Origin: Lunularia cruciata
Lineage: Eukaryota > Streptophyta > Marchantiopsida > Lunulariales > Lunulariaceae
Length of the DNA stretch: 64,000 nt
Assembly: GCA_948567375.1 (NCBI GenBank)
Contig: OX419758.1
Coordinates: forward strand, 6,081,001 to 6,145,000
Direction of reading: 5' to 3'
The notes beneath the pieces were generated by a model. That model did no database searches. It was not told where the DNA came from and was given only the letters and a program-made list of their open reading frames with translations. Both the position numbers and the translations under genes were made by a program. Each line of letters starts with the position of its first letter. Positions within the stretch are counted from its first letter, which is position 1. Positions 43,826-56,475 of the stretch are shown here, piece after piece.

Positions 43826-46800
43826 TTATAGTTTTTAGGGTTTGGAGAGATTGTGTTTTCTCATGTGAGTTAGGATGTGAGGGGTTGTTATTTTGCATGT
43901 ATGGGGAGATATAGAGAGATATGGAGATGACCATCATGTGTTACTATCGTTATTCTTGTGCTAGTCATGGCTACACCACTCCATGTGGGGCCACCTAGAG
44001 CAGCTTGGGATACATCATGCCCGGTGTGCCATCTAAGTTTTACCTTGCAAGGGGTAAAGATCCATGTGGGAAGGATGCACAAGGACTATGATCAGACCGC
44101 TTGGGATGCTCACGTGAGGCAAGCAACCACATCAATAATAGTGACACTCGGGATCACACACACCTCTTCTATCCCTTTGTTGACTTTCCAAGGATATTGA
44201 TTGAGTCTCAAAATTTAAAGTTTGAGTATCGAGTATTTAAAGTTTGAAAATAGGTTTGAGGATGTTTCATCCACAATGCCTCTAATCATTTGCTTTACCT
44301 GATGAAACTTCTCATGCTCCAGTTAACTTGAGGGATATTTGGAGAGAACCAAATACTAGATGGTTCTATTAGTCTTCCGTCCCTATACCCAAGTCTAACG
44401 AACAATGTGCATGTCAATATTGCTACAAGCCTCCACCAGAGTTTCCTCTGACTTCGCCCTGCTCAGGCATAGTTCACCATCTTTCAAGTCCCAACAAGCA
44501 TGCTCTTACTCAAACCTTTCATAGAAGATCATGGTCGATCAATGTTGCACTCCACAAGATCATGGTTGGTTGATGTTGCACCCTGCTTCTTAAGCGGGTT
44601 GCATATTTGAGACTAGTTTTCCATGTCCATGTCTATTCCATAGGCTACCACGTACACTCCATGATGAGGCTAGATAGGCTTTTTGCCTACCACTTGATCA
44701 TTTAGCACATGATCCTTTGGATGAGTTAGCATGGTTCTTATTCCTCTTACTCCCTCAATGGTGTCTTTGTTATGCTAGAGGGGGATGTGTAGTAGTAGAG
44801 CAACATGAGCATTCCACCCTTTATCCATGGCTAGTCCTATTGATGAGACTATTTCTTCCCTATGCTCACTACATCCTATGGCATGAGAGTACCACTAGAG
44901 GTCTTAGAATTATCAGCCTGAGTAGCCTTTATGTCTTGATAGATTGCTTTTTGCACAAGCATTGTGCACTACCCCTTGCCTTTCCTTAGAAGGCTTGTAA
45001 GGGATGGTATATGAGCATCTTAGAGATTGTTTTTAGGTAGATGATCCTTCTAGTGGTTTTACCAAGTTTTTTTAGGTGGCTCCAACAACAGCAAGAGGAG
45101 ACATTTCTATGTCTGTTAGTTAGGTATTAGGTGTTAGTCGACTTCTCATGATGGAGAAGGACAAGGGCATTAGACTGATTGCTATTGGAGAGATATTTGT
45201 GTGTTTGTTCAACCACACCCTTGTCCTTTAGCATCATTCTCACTTCTAGTAGCACCTTAGTTGACATCAATTTGGAGTAGCTACACTTGGAGGATATGAG
45301 GCTATATCTTCATGCATTGGGGTACTCTTAGGCATCCATCCAAAGTGAGTCACCCTACATGTGGATGTTGAGAACACTTTTAATAGCATCTCACGAGGAT
45401 CCATCTTTAGAGAGCTTCGGGAGGCTGGTGGGTCCTTGGTGAGTCTTATTCCTTTTGTATGGTCTTTTTATAGCTCTCTTGCTTCCCTTTACTACCAACA
45501 CAGTTGTTCATAAGAGGGAGTCATTGTCTTGGAGTCAGTTGTGGGTACAAGTCAGGGAGATCCTTTAGGGGGACTTTTATTTGCCATGGCTCACTTTAGA
45601 GCTCTCTTATCTACTACTTTGGCCATGCCAAGTTGTGTATTTCCCTCCTTGGTAGATGATGCACACATCATGGGCCCTATAGATTAGATAAGGCAAGCCT
45701 TGACCACTGAATTATTGAGCTACATCTAGTAGGCTTGAGAGTCAAGGTGTCAAAGTGCAGTGCATGTTCCCCTTTAGGTATCCCTCCCAACCAGCTTCTA
45801 GAGGAGTGTATCACTTCTATAGATGGACTATGTGTTCTTGGAGTGCCATGGGTGTTCTTGGAGTGCCATTAGGATCCAAGGATTTTGTCACACACTTTTT
45901 AGATGATGCCCTTGCAGAGGATGTTTCTCCATGTGGATGACCTTCCGTTACTAGGAGATCTACATGTGGCTTTTGATATACTATCCTCTAGTATTACTCA
46001 TTGACCAACTTACCTCCTATGCACAGTTCCCCTCCTTGACCTTCCCATCATGTCTAAGAGCCTTTGATAGGAGGATTATGTGAGTCTTTGGTGATATTAT
46101 TGGACCAAGAAATTTTGAGTGTGTGATAGTGGATTTGGCACATAGACACACATCTCTACTGATCTTGTGTGGAAGGGTTGGCTTGCTATCTATAGAGGAG
46201 ATAGTACCTATAGCATTTTTGGGTAGTTTGGCTCTCTTGGCACTCCTACTTTCCTCTTGTTTTGTGGTGGTTGACAGACCAATTTTGGAGACTTATGTGA
46301 CAAAGGTAGAGGAGGGATCCTTTTCTCTGCAGATGTTATTGTGACAAACAAGAGATAGTCTATCCCCACAAGGGCCTTCTATCTTTTGCTTCACTATCTT
46401 CATATTTGGACTAGAGATTTACCATCTTCCTTGATGGAGTGACAATATATGGTACATTCTCTCTTAGTTGACTCATCCATTCCTCAAGCTACTAGAGCAC
46501 ATCTTTGCTCTTGCTCTAGCAAGGGTGTTGGCTCTTGGATCCTAGCTCAACCGTGCATTAGGGCATTCCAACTGACACCAATTATTTTCTTTACAACAAT
46601 GAAGTTTTGCCTAGGTTTGGTCCACACATCTGCATCTTCATTACTTACTTGTGAGTGTGGTTCTACACTAGATGCAATAGTGGTCCATATGACACAATTT
46701 CCTTTTGGAGGATAAAGGATAGCTACCCATGATGTTTGCTATGGCACAAGAGAGTGGATACTTTGCTTGGAGGGAATGTTAGTATACTTTGCAGACAACA

Positions 46801-47285
46801 CGTGTTAGGGAAAACTTATACTTGGTCCAAGATGATCAAGTGACAATAGTGGATGTTGTGGTTATGGACCTATATATGATATAGTTTTGGAGGGAGTGAT
46901 TACCCATCCCCTTGGATGGGCAGCAAGTGCAACAACAGCTCACAAGGTCTCCAAGTATAGGAGTATGCAGCAAGGTCACCACTTTGTTCCTCTAGCCTTG
47001 GAGTTATATGGAGCAATGGACACGGCCTTTGACACATTTGTTAGGGAGTGCACAAGAGCTTATCATTTTATGCGCTAGGGAGTACCACTCTCACTCTCAT
47101 ACTTTGTAGCATATTTTAGACGGCATGTGTTCATTGCTCTACAGAGGGCAATGGCTGGTGCAATCCATAGGAGAGAAATCACACTAGTTGATGCTTCTTT
47201 GGGTGCTCAAATTGTTTGAAGACTGTATGACTTGCATAGCTCGGATATCTTAGGTGCAGTAAGGCAGATTTCTCATATTGACTCT

Positions 47286-47350
47286 ATTGGGGCTTAGCCC
47301 CATTTTACCTATGTTGTCTCACCCTTGTACAACTTGATGGGGTCTTGCTT
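47286..47350 (+). repeat. LINE 3' tail motif in copy C
   Basis: GGGGCTTAGCCCCATTTTAC, then TTGTCTCACCCTTGTACA, then CTTGATGGGGTCTT. The same order occurs at the 3' end of LINE B (14038-14118, minus) and in the dispersed short copies. Confidence 0.7.
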
Positions 47351-48124
47351 GACCAAAGAGACCAAGGCAGATACATTTGTCATCTGATTTTGCAGTCTTT
47401 TTATGCGGCTTATGGCAATAAATTTCCTTTGTTAGTATTTCTATCAATTTGGCAATCATGATGGGTACATTTCATTTGTAACATGACTGTAGATATCTTA
47501 GTTGATCATGATAGGTACATTCCTTTTGTAGTATAACTATACATACCTGGTTCACATACACAATTATTCTTGCATTCTTGTCCATGCGTGCAGAACCATA
47601 CTTTCCGCATATTCCTACCCTTAATACTTTGCTATGTAAATGACTTATTGTGTATTCATCAGCTATAGCATAGTTCTCACCATCAACTTGTGCTTCTGCA
47701 AGTGAACTATACACCCGCTCTTGTGGAATGTGCAGATCTTTTGAAGTTAACATTGCTATAGCTTGTATAGGTATGAGATCATTGGAAGTTTACATTGTTA
47801 AAGATTGTACAAGTTGCAAAAATTCTTTGAATTTGAGGTTGATCTGGTTGTATCAAAGACATCTGGTTCTGTCATCACAATTAAGTCTCAACCAAGTGCC
47901 ATTGTTTGAAGCACTATATTGATATTGCTTGACTTTCAAGATCATGGAGTATGTATTGCATATTACTATTTTGCTAAAGATACTTCCCTGTATGTACATA
48001 AAATAAAGTGTGGATGTTAGCATGCCCAAATGCTTCAATTATAAGTACTGAAAGACATGCAAAAGGAATAGCTTAGTAAGCATTATCTACAAAACCATAT
48101 TTCAAGGTTGTATCCAAAACTCTC
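47351..48124. other. No confident gene
   Basis: A 93-codon minus-strand ORF at 47472-47753 is the largest. I do not recognise it. A short stretch VGICGKYGSA faintly resembles ribosomal protein L37a, but nothing else does. Confidence 0.4.
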
Positions 48125-48420
48125 CTATATGGTCAACCATTTATGCATACACCTACTTTGAGGCTCTCTTTGGTGGATTGGTGAAAGGTATATCAAAGGA
48201 AGTCAAAGAGAAAAAGCTTTATCTTGCTAAGGTTACCATAAATGAAGCCTCACAATTGTTGTTTCTTGGTGCTCTAGAAAAGTTATGTGCCCCTTGCACT
48301 CCAGAGGTAGTAAAAGAAATTGAGTTTATTTTGAAGGTGTTATATGATGAGGATATTTTGGAAGAGGATCAGATTCTTGAGTGGTTTGACAACACTGAAG
48401 GGGTCCATCTCCTCAAGTCA
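48125..48420 (+). pseudogene. eIF5 C-terminal (W2 domain) fragment
   Basis: The open frame reads YFEALFGGLVKGISKEV, then KKLYLAKV, then LLFLGALEKLCAPC, then EIEFILKVLYDEDILEEDQ and ILEWFDN. This is the W2 (HEAT-type) domain at the end of translation initiation factor eIF5, which binds eIF2 and eIF3 during start-codon recognition. Similarity stops after WFDN, and the GTPase-activating N-terminal half is not nearby. The adjacent downstream residues do not fit eIF5. Most likely a gene fragment or partial retrocopy; an isolated exon of a larger gene cannot be excluded. Frame preservation over ~95 codons implies recent origin. Confidence 0.75.
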
Positions 48421-49035
48421 ACTCAAGGGTGCAAGTTAGCACTGCCATTGTGGACTAGATTGGATTGTTTCTACTCTAAAGGTGCTAATTATTTTTTTTG
48501 AATTTGATCCTATTGCATCCTCTAGTCTATGTCCAAGCTAAGTGTAGATGCCAAATGTGTAGATGAGTCTATCCACCAAATTGATCCTTAATTAGTTTCT
48601 TGACTACTTTGGTATCAAAGTCACCACAAATTCCAAGAACTCAATTATCTAGTCTGCAAAATATCAATGAGTGCACAAACTCAGTCCAACATCACTCATT
48701 TTATATGTTTTATGCACGTGGATTAATTATTAAGGCAAGGAGCTATGAAAAGATCATTTGAAGGAGATTGCTCCTTGGTTGGAACTTGAGACAATTACAT
48801 ATTCCACACTTGCTAACACAACCTTCCTTGAGCATAGAAATTACAAATCAAGGTCTAAAGTACTATTCAAGATGTGGAGACAAGATCTGAAATTTTGGTC
48901 ATGAAAGCTTTTGGTTGCAAGCTTTAGCATGTCTAGATCCTGGTCTAATCTCCAATTCCATTGTTAGGTGCCAATTTAGAAAACTTCTTCCCCAAAAACT
49001 AAGATGATATATGATTCATATTGTTCATTCCATGC
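48421..49035. other. No gene seen
   Basis: Possible decayed 3' part of the eIF5 fragment, but nothing recognisable. Confidence 0.4.
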
Positions 49036-49350
49036 TTGTTTTGCTGAGCATGGAGTGATCTTTCTAGGAAACACACACACATACTAATAACCATACAACA
49101 CATACATAACCATGAAGGTAAAGCAAAGCAAGCTTGCTTTGTTGAGCACAGTGAATTTTCTAGGAAACACAAACTAATCAGCATAACCGTGAAGGTAAAG
49201 CAAAGCAAGCATGAATCATATCTCGTTTGCATGTTTGACAATGCCTCCTTTTTGGATTGTGAATGTATGAATGTCCCAACTTATCTTGTTTGCATGTTTG
49301 ACAATGCCTCCTTTTTGGATTGTGAATGTATGAATGTCCCAACTTATCTT
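49036..49350. repeat. Tandem duplications: ~104-bp imperfect and 63-bp near-perfect
   Basis: The block TTTCTAGGAAACACA...GAAGGTAAAGCAAAGCAAGC occurs twice between 49060 and 49210. The block GTTTGCATGTTTGACAATGC starts at 49225 and 49288 (period 63, nearly identical units), keeping a short frame open. Confidence 0.85.
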
Positions 49351-49925
49351 GAGGTACCAGTAGTTCTTGCACAAATGTGGAATGAGATCAAGATTAGACC
49401 TAAGAGCAACACAATGAATTTGTGGTCAAGCATTGGCACAACCAAAGTAGCATTCAGGATTTGAGCCACAACCAAGGGTTGGCTCTCCTCTTGAGAAGTG
49501 CTGCAAACTTTGACGCTCATAAGTATTAAAAAAATTTGGTACACGAAGAAAATAATGTGCAAGAAAGATCATGTCTACCATTTTTTAAATAGTAGAAACA
49601 GAAATGCAAACACAAATTGGGGATTTCTTTTCCAATCAGATTTGTCCATCGTGGTGGGTATGTCAATTTTTCTTTCATTCAGATTTATACGTTGTGGTGG
49701 GGGGTGTCAACCTAGCCACTAAACTACATTGTATTTGATGACAGAAAGACAAAAGATGCTAGATGTTGATTTGAATACATTCCATTCTAGAGAAGAAATT
49801 CGATTACAGTATTTTATTATCAATGCTAGAGATCCAAACAAAATTCTGTAAAACAAGCATGACATATAGTAGTTATAAACCATATAGACCAAAACGATAT
49901 AGACTATGATGTTTGTATTTGGGCA
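49351..49925. other. No gene seen
   Basis: Nothing recognisable. Confidence 0.5.
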
Positions 49926-49926
49926 G

Positions 49927-49978
49927 ACTTGATGGGGTCTTCCCATCCTTCATTTCTTCTACGCGGTCGTCCTTCCAT
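49927..49978 (+). repeat. LINE-tail-like short repeat
   Basis: ACTTGATGGGGTCTTCCCAT, then CCTTCATTTCTTCTACGCGG, then TCGTCC. 5'-truncated relative to the 51358 copy but with the same 3' end. Confidence 0.8.
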
Positions 49979-50295
49979 TTGGGAAGGTGTAGGTTAACGG
50001 TCACCAATAACCAGCAGTGTCATTTCGATTTCACGTAATGCCATGCAAGATGCCACATTAAATAACGCTTGCCAATGGACAACAGTTTTGCAAGCGTTGT
50101 ACAGATACTAGAGAAAGCGGTCATGCAGCTTGAGAGGTTCTCATGCCGATACTATCGGGCCCTAGCTCATTGCATAACGGTACTCGGTCCTGTGAAGTCA
50201 CTACAGATCCGGCCCTTTATGGAATACTAACGTGTCCACCATGCATGTATGACGCTACACGCAGATCCGCTCCTTTGAGGAATGAAGAAGAAAAG
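49979..50295. other. No gene seen
   Basis: Nothing recognisable. Confidence 0.5.
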
Positions 50296-50356
50296 CAAAA
50301 GGCGACCACGCAGGATAACAAGAAGTCCGGGAAGACTCCATCCCCATCAAGCAAGA
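50296..50356 (-). repeat. LINE-tail-like short repeat
   Basis: The minus strand reads TTGATGGGGATGGAGTCTTCC and ends in CCTGCGTGGTCGCC, a diverged tail copy. Confidence 0.65.
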
Positions 50357-51357
50357 TTGGTAGACAGAACTGGACGCATGGTTTATAGAATAAAGCAGGG
50401 CGTCCACTTCTGTCTACCAATCTTCAATGCCTCCCGTACTAAATGATCATCTGGTGAGTTCATGATTGATTGGTCATCTAGTGATTTCAAACTGCAACAA
50501 ACATCACTACAGTAAATTAAAAGTAACTTCGGTAACTGGTATTTAACGGTGCTGCGTACACTTTATATTGATCGTTATGTAACTCTTGTGAACCTGGACC
50601 GCCGTCATAATAATGAATAATCTGATCCATTGACAGATAATAAGGAGAAATTTTAGTGAATTCATTGTAAAAGTTCGACGTCTCTTTGGAATTGTAAGAA
50701 TTTGATGTGATTTTTATCCATAATTTAAATCCATAGTTTCCATAGTTTTGTAATCCATAGTTTTGTAAATTTAAACTTAACAAATAATCTCGTTTAAAAT
50801 GTCAAAGTAAGATAAAAATTTACAAAATTATATGAGGATGAAATAATATCATAATAATTTAAGAATTTTTCTAGTTCCATTTTGGTCTATAGATCCGAGA
50901 ACATCATCAATTTTATTTTTCCTGTAGTCTAATTCTAACCAATTTTGATAAAAAAAATTTCATAGTATATTATATCCATCGTCATAAAACTGTTTCAAAT
51001 GAATTTTTTTTACTTTTCCATAGATAGAAAATGAAGAAATACAGCAACATTTACAAATAGATAAACATTATGTTAGCCCAGAGCAAAATATGGACATCAA
51101 TGTCCATCAATGTCCTAATAAGAGAATGATTTCTATAGAGAAATGATTCAGATGTCTCCTTTCATCTTATAGTATTTATATCAATGTGTTGGTATAGCTT
51201 CAAAAAGTTAGGGATTTAGTATATTAGATCCGTCGATAATCATAACATCAACCTGTTTGAGAAGAGAATGTACAAGACTGCTTAAAGATAAACTATCATG
51301 GAAGTTCTTAATAGGAATATAAAATGTGATCCTTGCAGTCTTATCCAAACTACTTCC
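50357..51357. other. No gene seen
   Basis: Nothing recognisable apart from short imperfect repeats of CCATAGTTTTGTAA near 50720-50770. Confidence 0.5.
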
Positions 51358-51446
51358 TTAGCCCCACGTTACCTTTTTCGTCTCTCCCTTGTACGGCTTG
51401 ATGGGGTCTTCCCACCCTTCGTTTTTCCTCCGCGGTCGCCCTTTTT
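51358..51446 (+). repeat. LINE-tail-like short repeat, best full copy
   Basis: It runs TTAGCCCCACGTTACC, then GTCTCTCCCTTGTACGGC, then TTGATGGGGTCTTCCC, then TTTTTCCTCCGCGGTCGCCC. It contains all blocks of the dispersed family in order. Confidence 0.85.
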
Positions 51447-54400
51447 ACATTATAGTGTACATTGCAACATTCTTGCCACCTTATAAAAATTGCTTTCTAA
51501 TAAACGAAATATAATCTGACTTTCATATCCATGATTATTTTATAATTTCAAATGGATCTTTATATTTTACATGAATATATGAGCAGACTATTCATGAATC
51601 ATATCAAAAACGTTAAAAATAGGTAGTATGTTATGTTTGAAATTATTTATAATTTATATAAAAGTATATAATTGGTTGAAAAATCAAAATAAGTATTCAA
51701 TCAAGTCTTTCTAATAAGGTCTCTAGTATGTTGGATGGATGTACCCAACCTCCAACTTCTTCATCTAAGCAATTTGAGCTTGCATATTAACATATCTCAA
51801 GAGCATTGGTATTGAAATTATAAAATAATATAATTAATATATTTATATTAAAGCAAGGAAGGTAATTTTAAATCTTAAGATTAAAAAGAAAGTGTTCTAT
51901 ATATTCTTAGAGGATCATCAAGTTGTGAAAGTCATATTCTATTTCATTTATTAGAAAGCAATATTTTAATCATGGATATAAAAGTCATATTCTTGCAAGT
52001 TTGCAAACTCTAACTTTGTAAACATCAATATACGCAAAATTTGGAATTAAAATTTTATTTTCTAATATCATTAACATGAAAAAGATATTAAAAAAATCAA
52101 CCTACATTATGGATAAATGGAACTCATTAGATTATACTCATTTAGCTATCATGCAAGTGCACAGTTTGATCTTATAAAAAATGATCTTATGAGCACACTC
52201 AAGGAGATCCTCATATTTTTAAGAGTATTTAATTGAAAAATAAATTGATGGTTATCATCTTTTTGAGCATTAATTTAACTAAGATTTAAACTCAAAATAA
52301 TTGCTTTTCTATAAATTGCAGTCTAAGGGGTAAGCCTAGAGCTCGCTATTCAACATACATCAACACATTTGAGTAATTGATTGATTTTTATATATTCACA
52401 TACTTTCATATACAATAAATAATTATTATACATTTATACACCATGGCTCATATGCATGTATGAGTATACATTGATTAGATAAACAGATAGACTACTTCAT
52501 ATGAGCTTTGCTTTCTATAAAAGCAAAACTATAGGATGACATTAGACTTGATTTAGAATAAAATTATTTCCTATAAAATTAGCTAGGTAGAAAGTTCTCC
52601 AGAAAAAGTAAATATTGAGGAAAATCTCTCTTAAAAATCTAGTAAAATATTTTGACCTTTATGGATACAAAGACATCTTATGCATTATTGTAATTATCTT
52701 TTACAACATATATATATATATATATATAATATATATATATATAAATTCATACTTTGTTAGGGCTCCTATAAACCTTGTAATGAAATAAAAATTACAAAAA
52801 TTGAATAATAAATTTCATTTATTATTGTATCCATGTCTTGCTTTGAACATCATAAAAAAGATTAAATTTGATGCAAATAACACTACTTGGTATCTTATAT
52901 CAAATTATACATTGCTTACTAGCTTATATACAATGGTCCCCACATAGTATATATGTCTTTATGAAACTTCAATCTACAATGTATTATTACACATTATATT
53001 CTAGCATCCTTCTAAAACACATCTTTGAAAATAATATGAAAATTTCTAAGTTTGAAATTTTTCTAAATCTTGTTTGAACAAGTTCATCCAAAGTCAGACC
53101 ACACTTTTTCACCATACTCTTTACATTTTCCAGATGTTGATTATGCATGCAAGATCTTTTGGAAAAAATATATTGTTTTTTAAATAGTGATTTGAAAATA
53201 TAAACTTCAAATAAGTGAGGTAAATTTTCTCTAATTTTTGCATATTAATTTCCACCATAAATGTATATGATTCATTTGTTAGTTGGATGGTTTCTCACAA
53301 ACTATCTATTATAGAATTTATGGTTTTTGTGATGTAATCACAAATTATTTCTGATATATTTATTAAAGATAATCTACAAATTTGAACTATCAATCATAAT
53401 ACCCTTGAACCAAAAGATTTAAACAAGGATCTTTAGATTATCCTTCCACATTAGTAATCATCAGTTTTTAGGTGGAACATTCTTTTAACAATAAAACTAT
53501 TTAATGATATTTTATTTTAATAATATATTTAAATTATAAGGATGTTGAATTAACATTCGCCAGACTGTGAATATCAAGATTAAAGATATAAAGTGAATTG
53601 AAATAATTTAGTTTGTTTGTTCTCAAAAATATTCTCTATTACATAAAATGTGAGAGGAAAAAGACCAAGAAAATAGATCAAATGGGTCAATCTTACTTAG
53701 AGAGTTTGTATACAAAACATTATATAAAAGTATGTCTAAAAAATGAGATAAATTTTATCTAAGATGCCAAGAATGTAAGTATATTCTATTTTTAGTGGTC
53801 TTTGTTCTTATTGGACATTCAAGAAGAGATAGATCACAAAAGAAACCCAAGTAAAAACTGAAATACTTCTAGCTTGTAATAATCCTACAATCAATTAAGG
53901 ACAAAGTTGTAAATATAAAGGTTTTTTTATAAATAATTTTTTACTTAAACCAAATAAAGAAAAGCATGGACATCTTGGCATAAATTGCCTTTGATTATTT
54001 TGAAAACTCAAAATAAAATTTCCACCTTATGCAATACAATCCTTTAAAAGCATTGCATTTTTTAAGGAGGTAGATTTGATAAGGACTTTGAACTCTCAAC
54101 GATTTTGAAGTTATTAGGGTAGACATTCTCAAAATATATGCATCCACATAATCTATAAATATTCATCCTTGTGGCAATCAACTGCAAAAATTTCTCTATT
54201 TTCAAAGCATTTTATCTATTGATTACCAATAGTAATAAATATAAAAACATTTGTGTTGTACTTGGTTATGGATGTTCTTAATTATTAAAACCCTAAAGTA
54301 TCTAAATAATATGAAGTTATAGATTTATTGATTATTGCATTAAAAGTGAAAAAGTACATCACTTTTTATTCAAACCTTCATAAAATAGCTCGAGAGAATC

Positions 54401-56260
54401 TAAAATGATATAATCTTATATTACTAAAGTGAACAAGTCCTCAAGAAGTCTTCTACTTGATGAATTTTTCTCAAGAAGATATTGCTATTAAAGAGCTCCT
54501 TGTCAAATAGATAGGTATAGCACTCATTATGAAGTAGTTTACTTGCTGAAGGGAAGTAACTTCTTAAATAAGTTATTAGGAACTTCAAATAATTGAATTG
54601 TACATATAAAGATCAAGCATATGAAGGACAAAAACTCTCATTTTGGAAAATAATCACATTAAATTTTATTAACAATTGCATATCATATGGCATGATAGAA
54701 TGGAATTATGTGAGTAAATAAGACAAATTTACCACTTACAAGTATTATTACTCTTTATAAGTGGAAAATTACCTTTCAATTACTTTCCAAATTTTAAGAA
54801 GATGAAAAATATTTGTAAGGAATCTTAATACAAAATATCCTAGATTTTTTACTAATACTATGCCTTAGTAAATCAAATAGTGCATATATAAGTTGTTATG
54901 GCTAATTATGAATAGTTTATATTTTATTTAGAATGTTTCTTACACTATGGAATTATCCACAATGTATGTTGAACATGTGGGTAATAGTAAACGTAAGATA
55001 TAATTTTATTGATATTTGTGTAGGATATAACCTTTTATTTTGGAGTAAAATAAGAAAGATTGACTATTTGCAAGGATTTTGATATTTTTTTACGATTTGA
55101 ATATAAAGCTCAACAATGAAAAGGTGTAGCACTCTCTTTTTTACCTATTTTATTCAATTGTCAATGTAAATACTAGTTAATAGCTCTAAAATTCTAAAAG
55201 TGGTTAAGATTCATAGGATTTAAGCATGAGAAAATTGTTCTCATAATCATTTTATGTTGTGGTTCATTCTACAACTATTTTGATCTTGATAGTTCTTAAT
55301 GATCAATCATAATTTATTGAAATAACATATCTATTTGGTTTGGTTCTTTGAACTTTAAAATTTAACTTTTAAGATGTAATAATTTTTTCAATTGATAACT
55401 TTATTTGTTCAGACTTTAAGATGGAACACTAGATATGGACATCCTTTGCAAGAACACAAACCTGGTCTTATGGAAATTTCTAGAATCATATGGAGCATAT
55501 AGTTAACATTTATTTCAACTTTCATCAAACATGCCTATATAAGTAAGAAAAACCTTCAAATTTCAAGATTTATAGCTCAAATACTCAAAATTTAAATTTA
55601 AAATGCTCAAATTTCAAAATCTCACATTTCCGTATTATAATTCTGATTATATCATATTAATATGATTAAATTTCTCATTTTTAGTTGAAAAATGATAGCT
55701 TTATTATTTCATTATTTGGCACTTCTCAAAAAGTATTATATTACTTTCTTTGTCCAAAAGCTAATTTATTTCTAGCACAAAGTAAAGATGAGATTGAAGC
55801 AATCTTTAGGTCTATGATATCTGAATAAAATATACTCTTAATGATGATTTTATTCTATTTAAAAAACTATGTAGAATATTATAAATTATTGTGGTACATG
55901 GATTTTTGCAAATTTTTAAATTTTCTTGTCTTTTCTTTCTTTTTGTGTAGTTAAGGATAGAGCCTTTCATGTTTTGAGGAGAATTCCTCTATTTTTTTAG
56001 TTCTTTAGGTCCATCTTTGTACATGAGTAGGTACAAAGAATTAATGTACAAAGACCTAGTGGGAAAGGTACTAACAGTATGAGGAAGAAGAGTAAGGAGA
56101 GTCTTCCCTCCCAAAGGATTATATTCCAAAAAGTCTTCACCAAAGACTTTTGGGGCATTGCATGCATCTTATATCTTTGTGATTACACATCCAAATAGAG
56201 TTATCTTCATCTTGTTAGAGGCATCTTCTCAACAGCTTTCTATTGACACAAAAATTGCAG
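51447..56260. other. 4.8 kb of AT-rich DNA without genes
   Basis: No ORF with recognisable content. A (TA)n tract lies at about 52708-52742. Composition is uniformly AT-rich, like decayed repeat or pericentromeric-type DNA. Confidence 0.6.
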
Positions 56261-56475
56261 CATTTGGAGGGGGTTAGCATAATTTACAAGCATGTGAAAT
56301 TTCAAAAGTTATGGAGGAATATAGGAAAGGGGTTGCTCTTTGGGTGGAGGCTGCACAATAAGCACTCAAGAAGGAGAAGGAGGCAAAAGCAGAAAATTGA
56401 GCTATCTTTGTAGAGATGATCACCAAAAAAGTAGTAGACCTCTTTAATGCCAAGACCAAAAAAGATCCAAATCAT
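56261..56475 (+). pseudogene. Fragment of an unknown charged, coiled-coil-like ORF
   Basis: The plus strand gives MEEYRKGVALWVEAAQ, stop, ALKKEKEAKAEN, stop, AIFVEMITKKVVDLFN. The stops are TAA and TGA. It resembles in style the coiled-coil pseudogene at 60 kb. Family unknown. Confidence 0.35.

Larger units (their letters stand above)
43335..47350 (+). mobile_element. LINE copy C, longest copy (C2H2 finger, RT, probable RLE endonuclease, 3' tail)
   Basis: The 5' leader has two ~197-bp monomers (43431-43825). The zinc finger CPVCHLSFTLQG...HVGRMH (44018-44080) spaces as C-x2-C-x11-H-x4-H. About 370 bp at 44207-44590 is absent from copy A. RT landmarks are NTFNSIS near 45380, QGDPLGG at 45553-45575, and LVDDAH where copy A has ADD (about 45650). 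Then come VVVDRPIL (46260-46295), a CECG...H zinc-like motif (about 46650-46700) and VDVVVM with HKVSKY and FVPLALELYGAM (46850-47020). The latter is the layout of a PD-(D/E)xK-type endonuclease. The 3' tail motif is at 47286-47350. Multiple stops make it inactive. The R2/NeSL-like clade is inference. Confidence 0.72.

Noticed and set aside
47472-47753. A 93-codon minus-strand ORF with a stretch resembling ribosomal protein L37a
   Set aside because: Only about ten residues resemble it; the cysteine pairs of L37a are absent.
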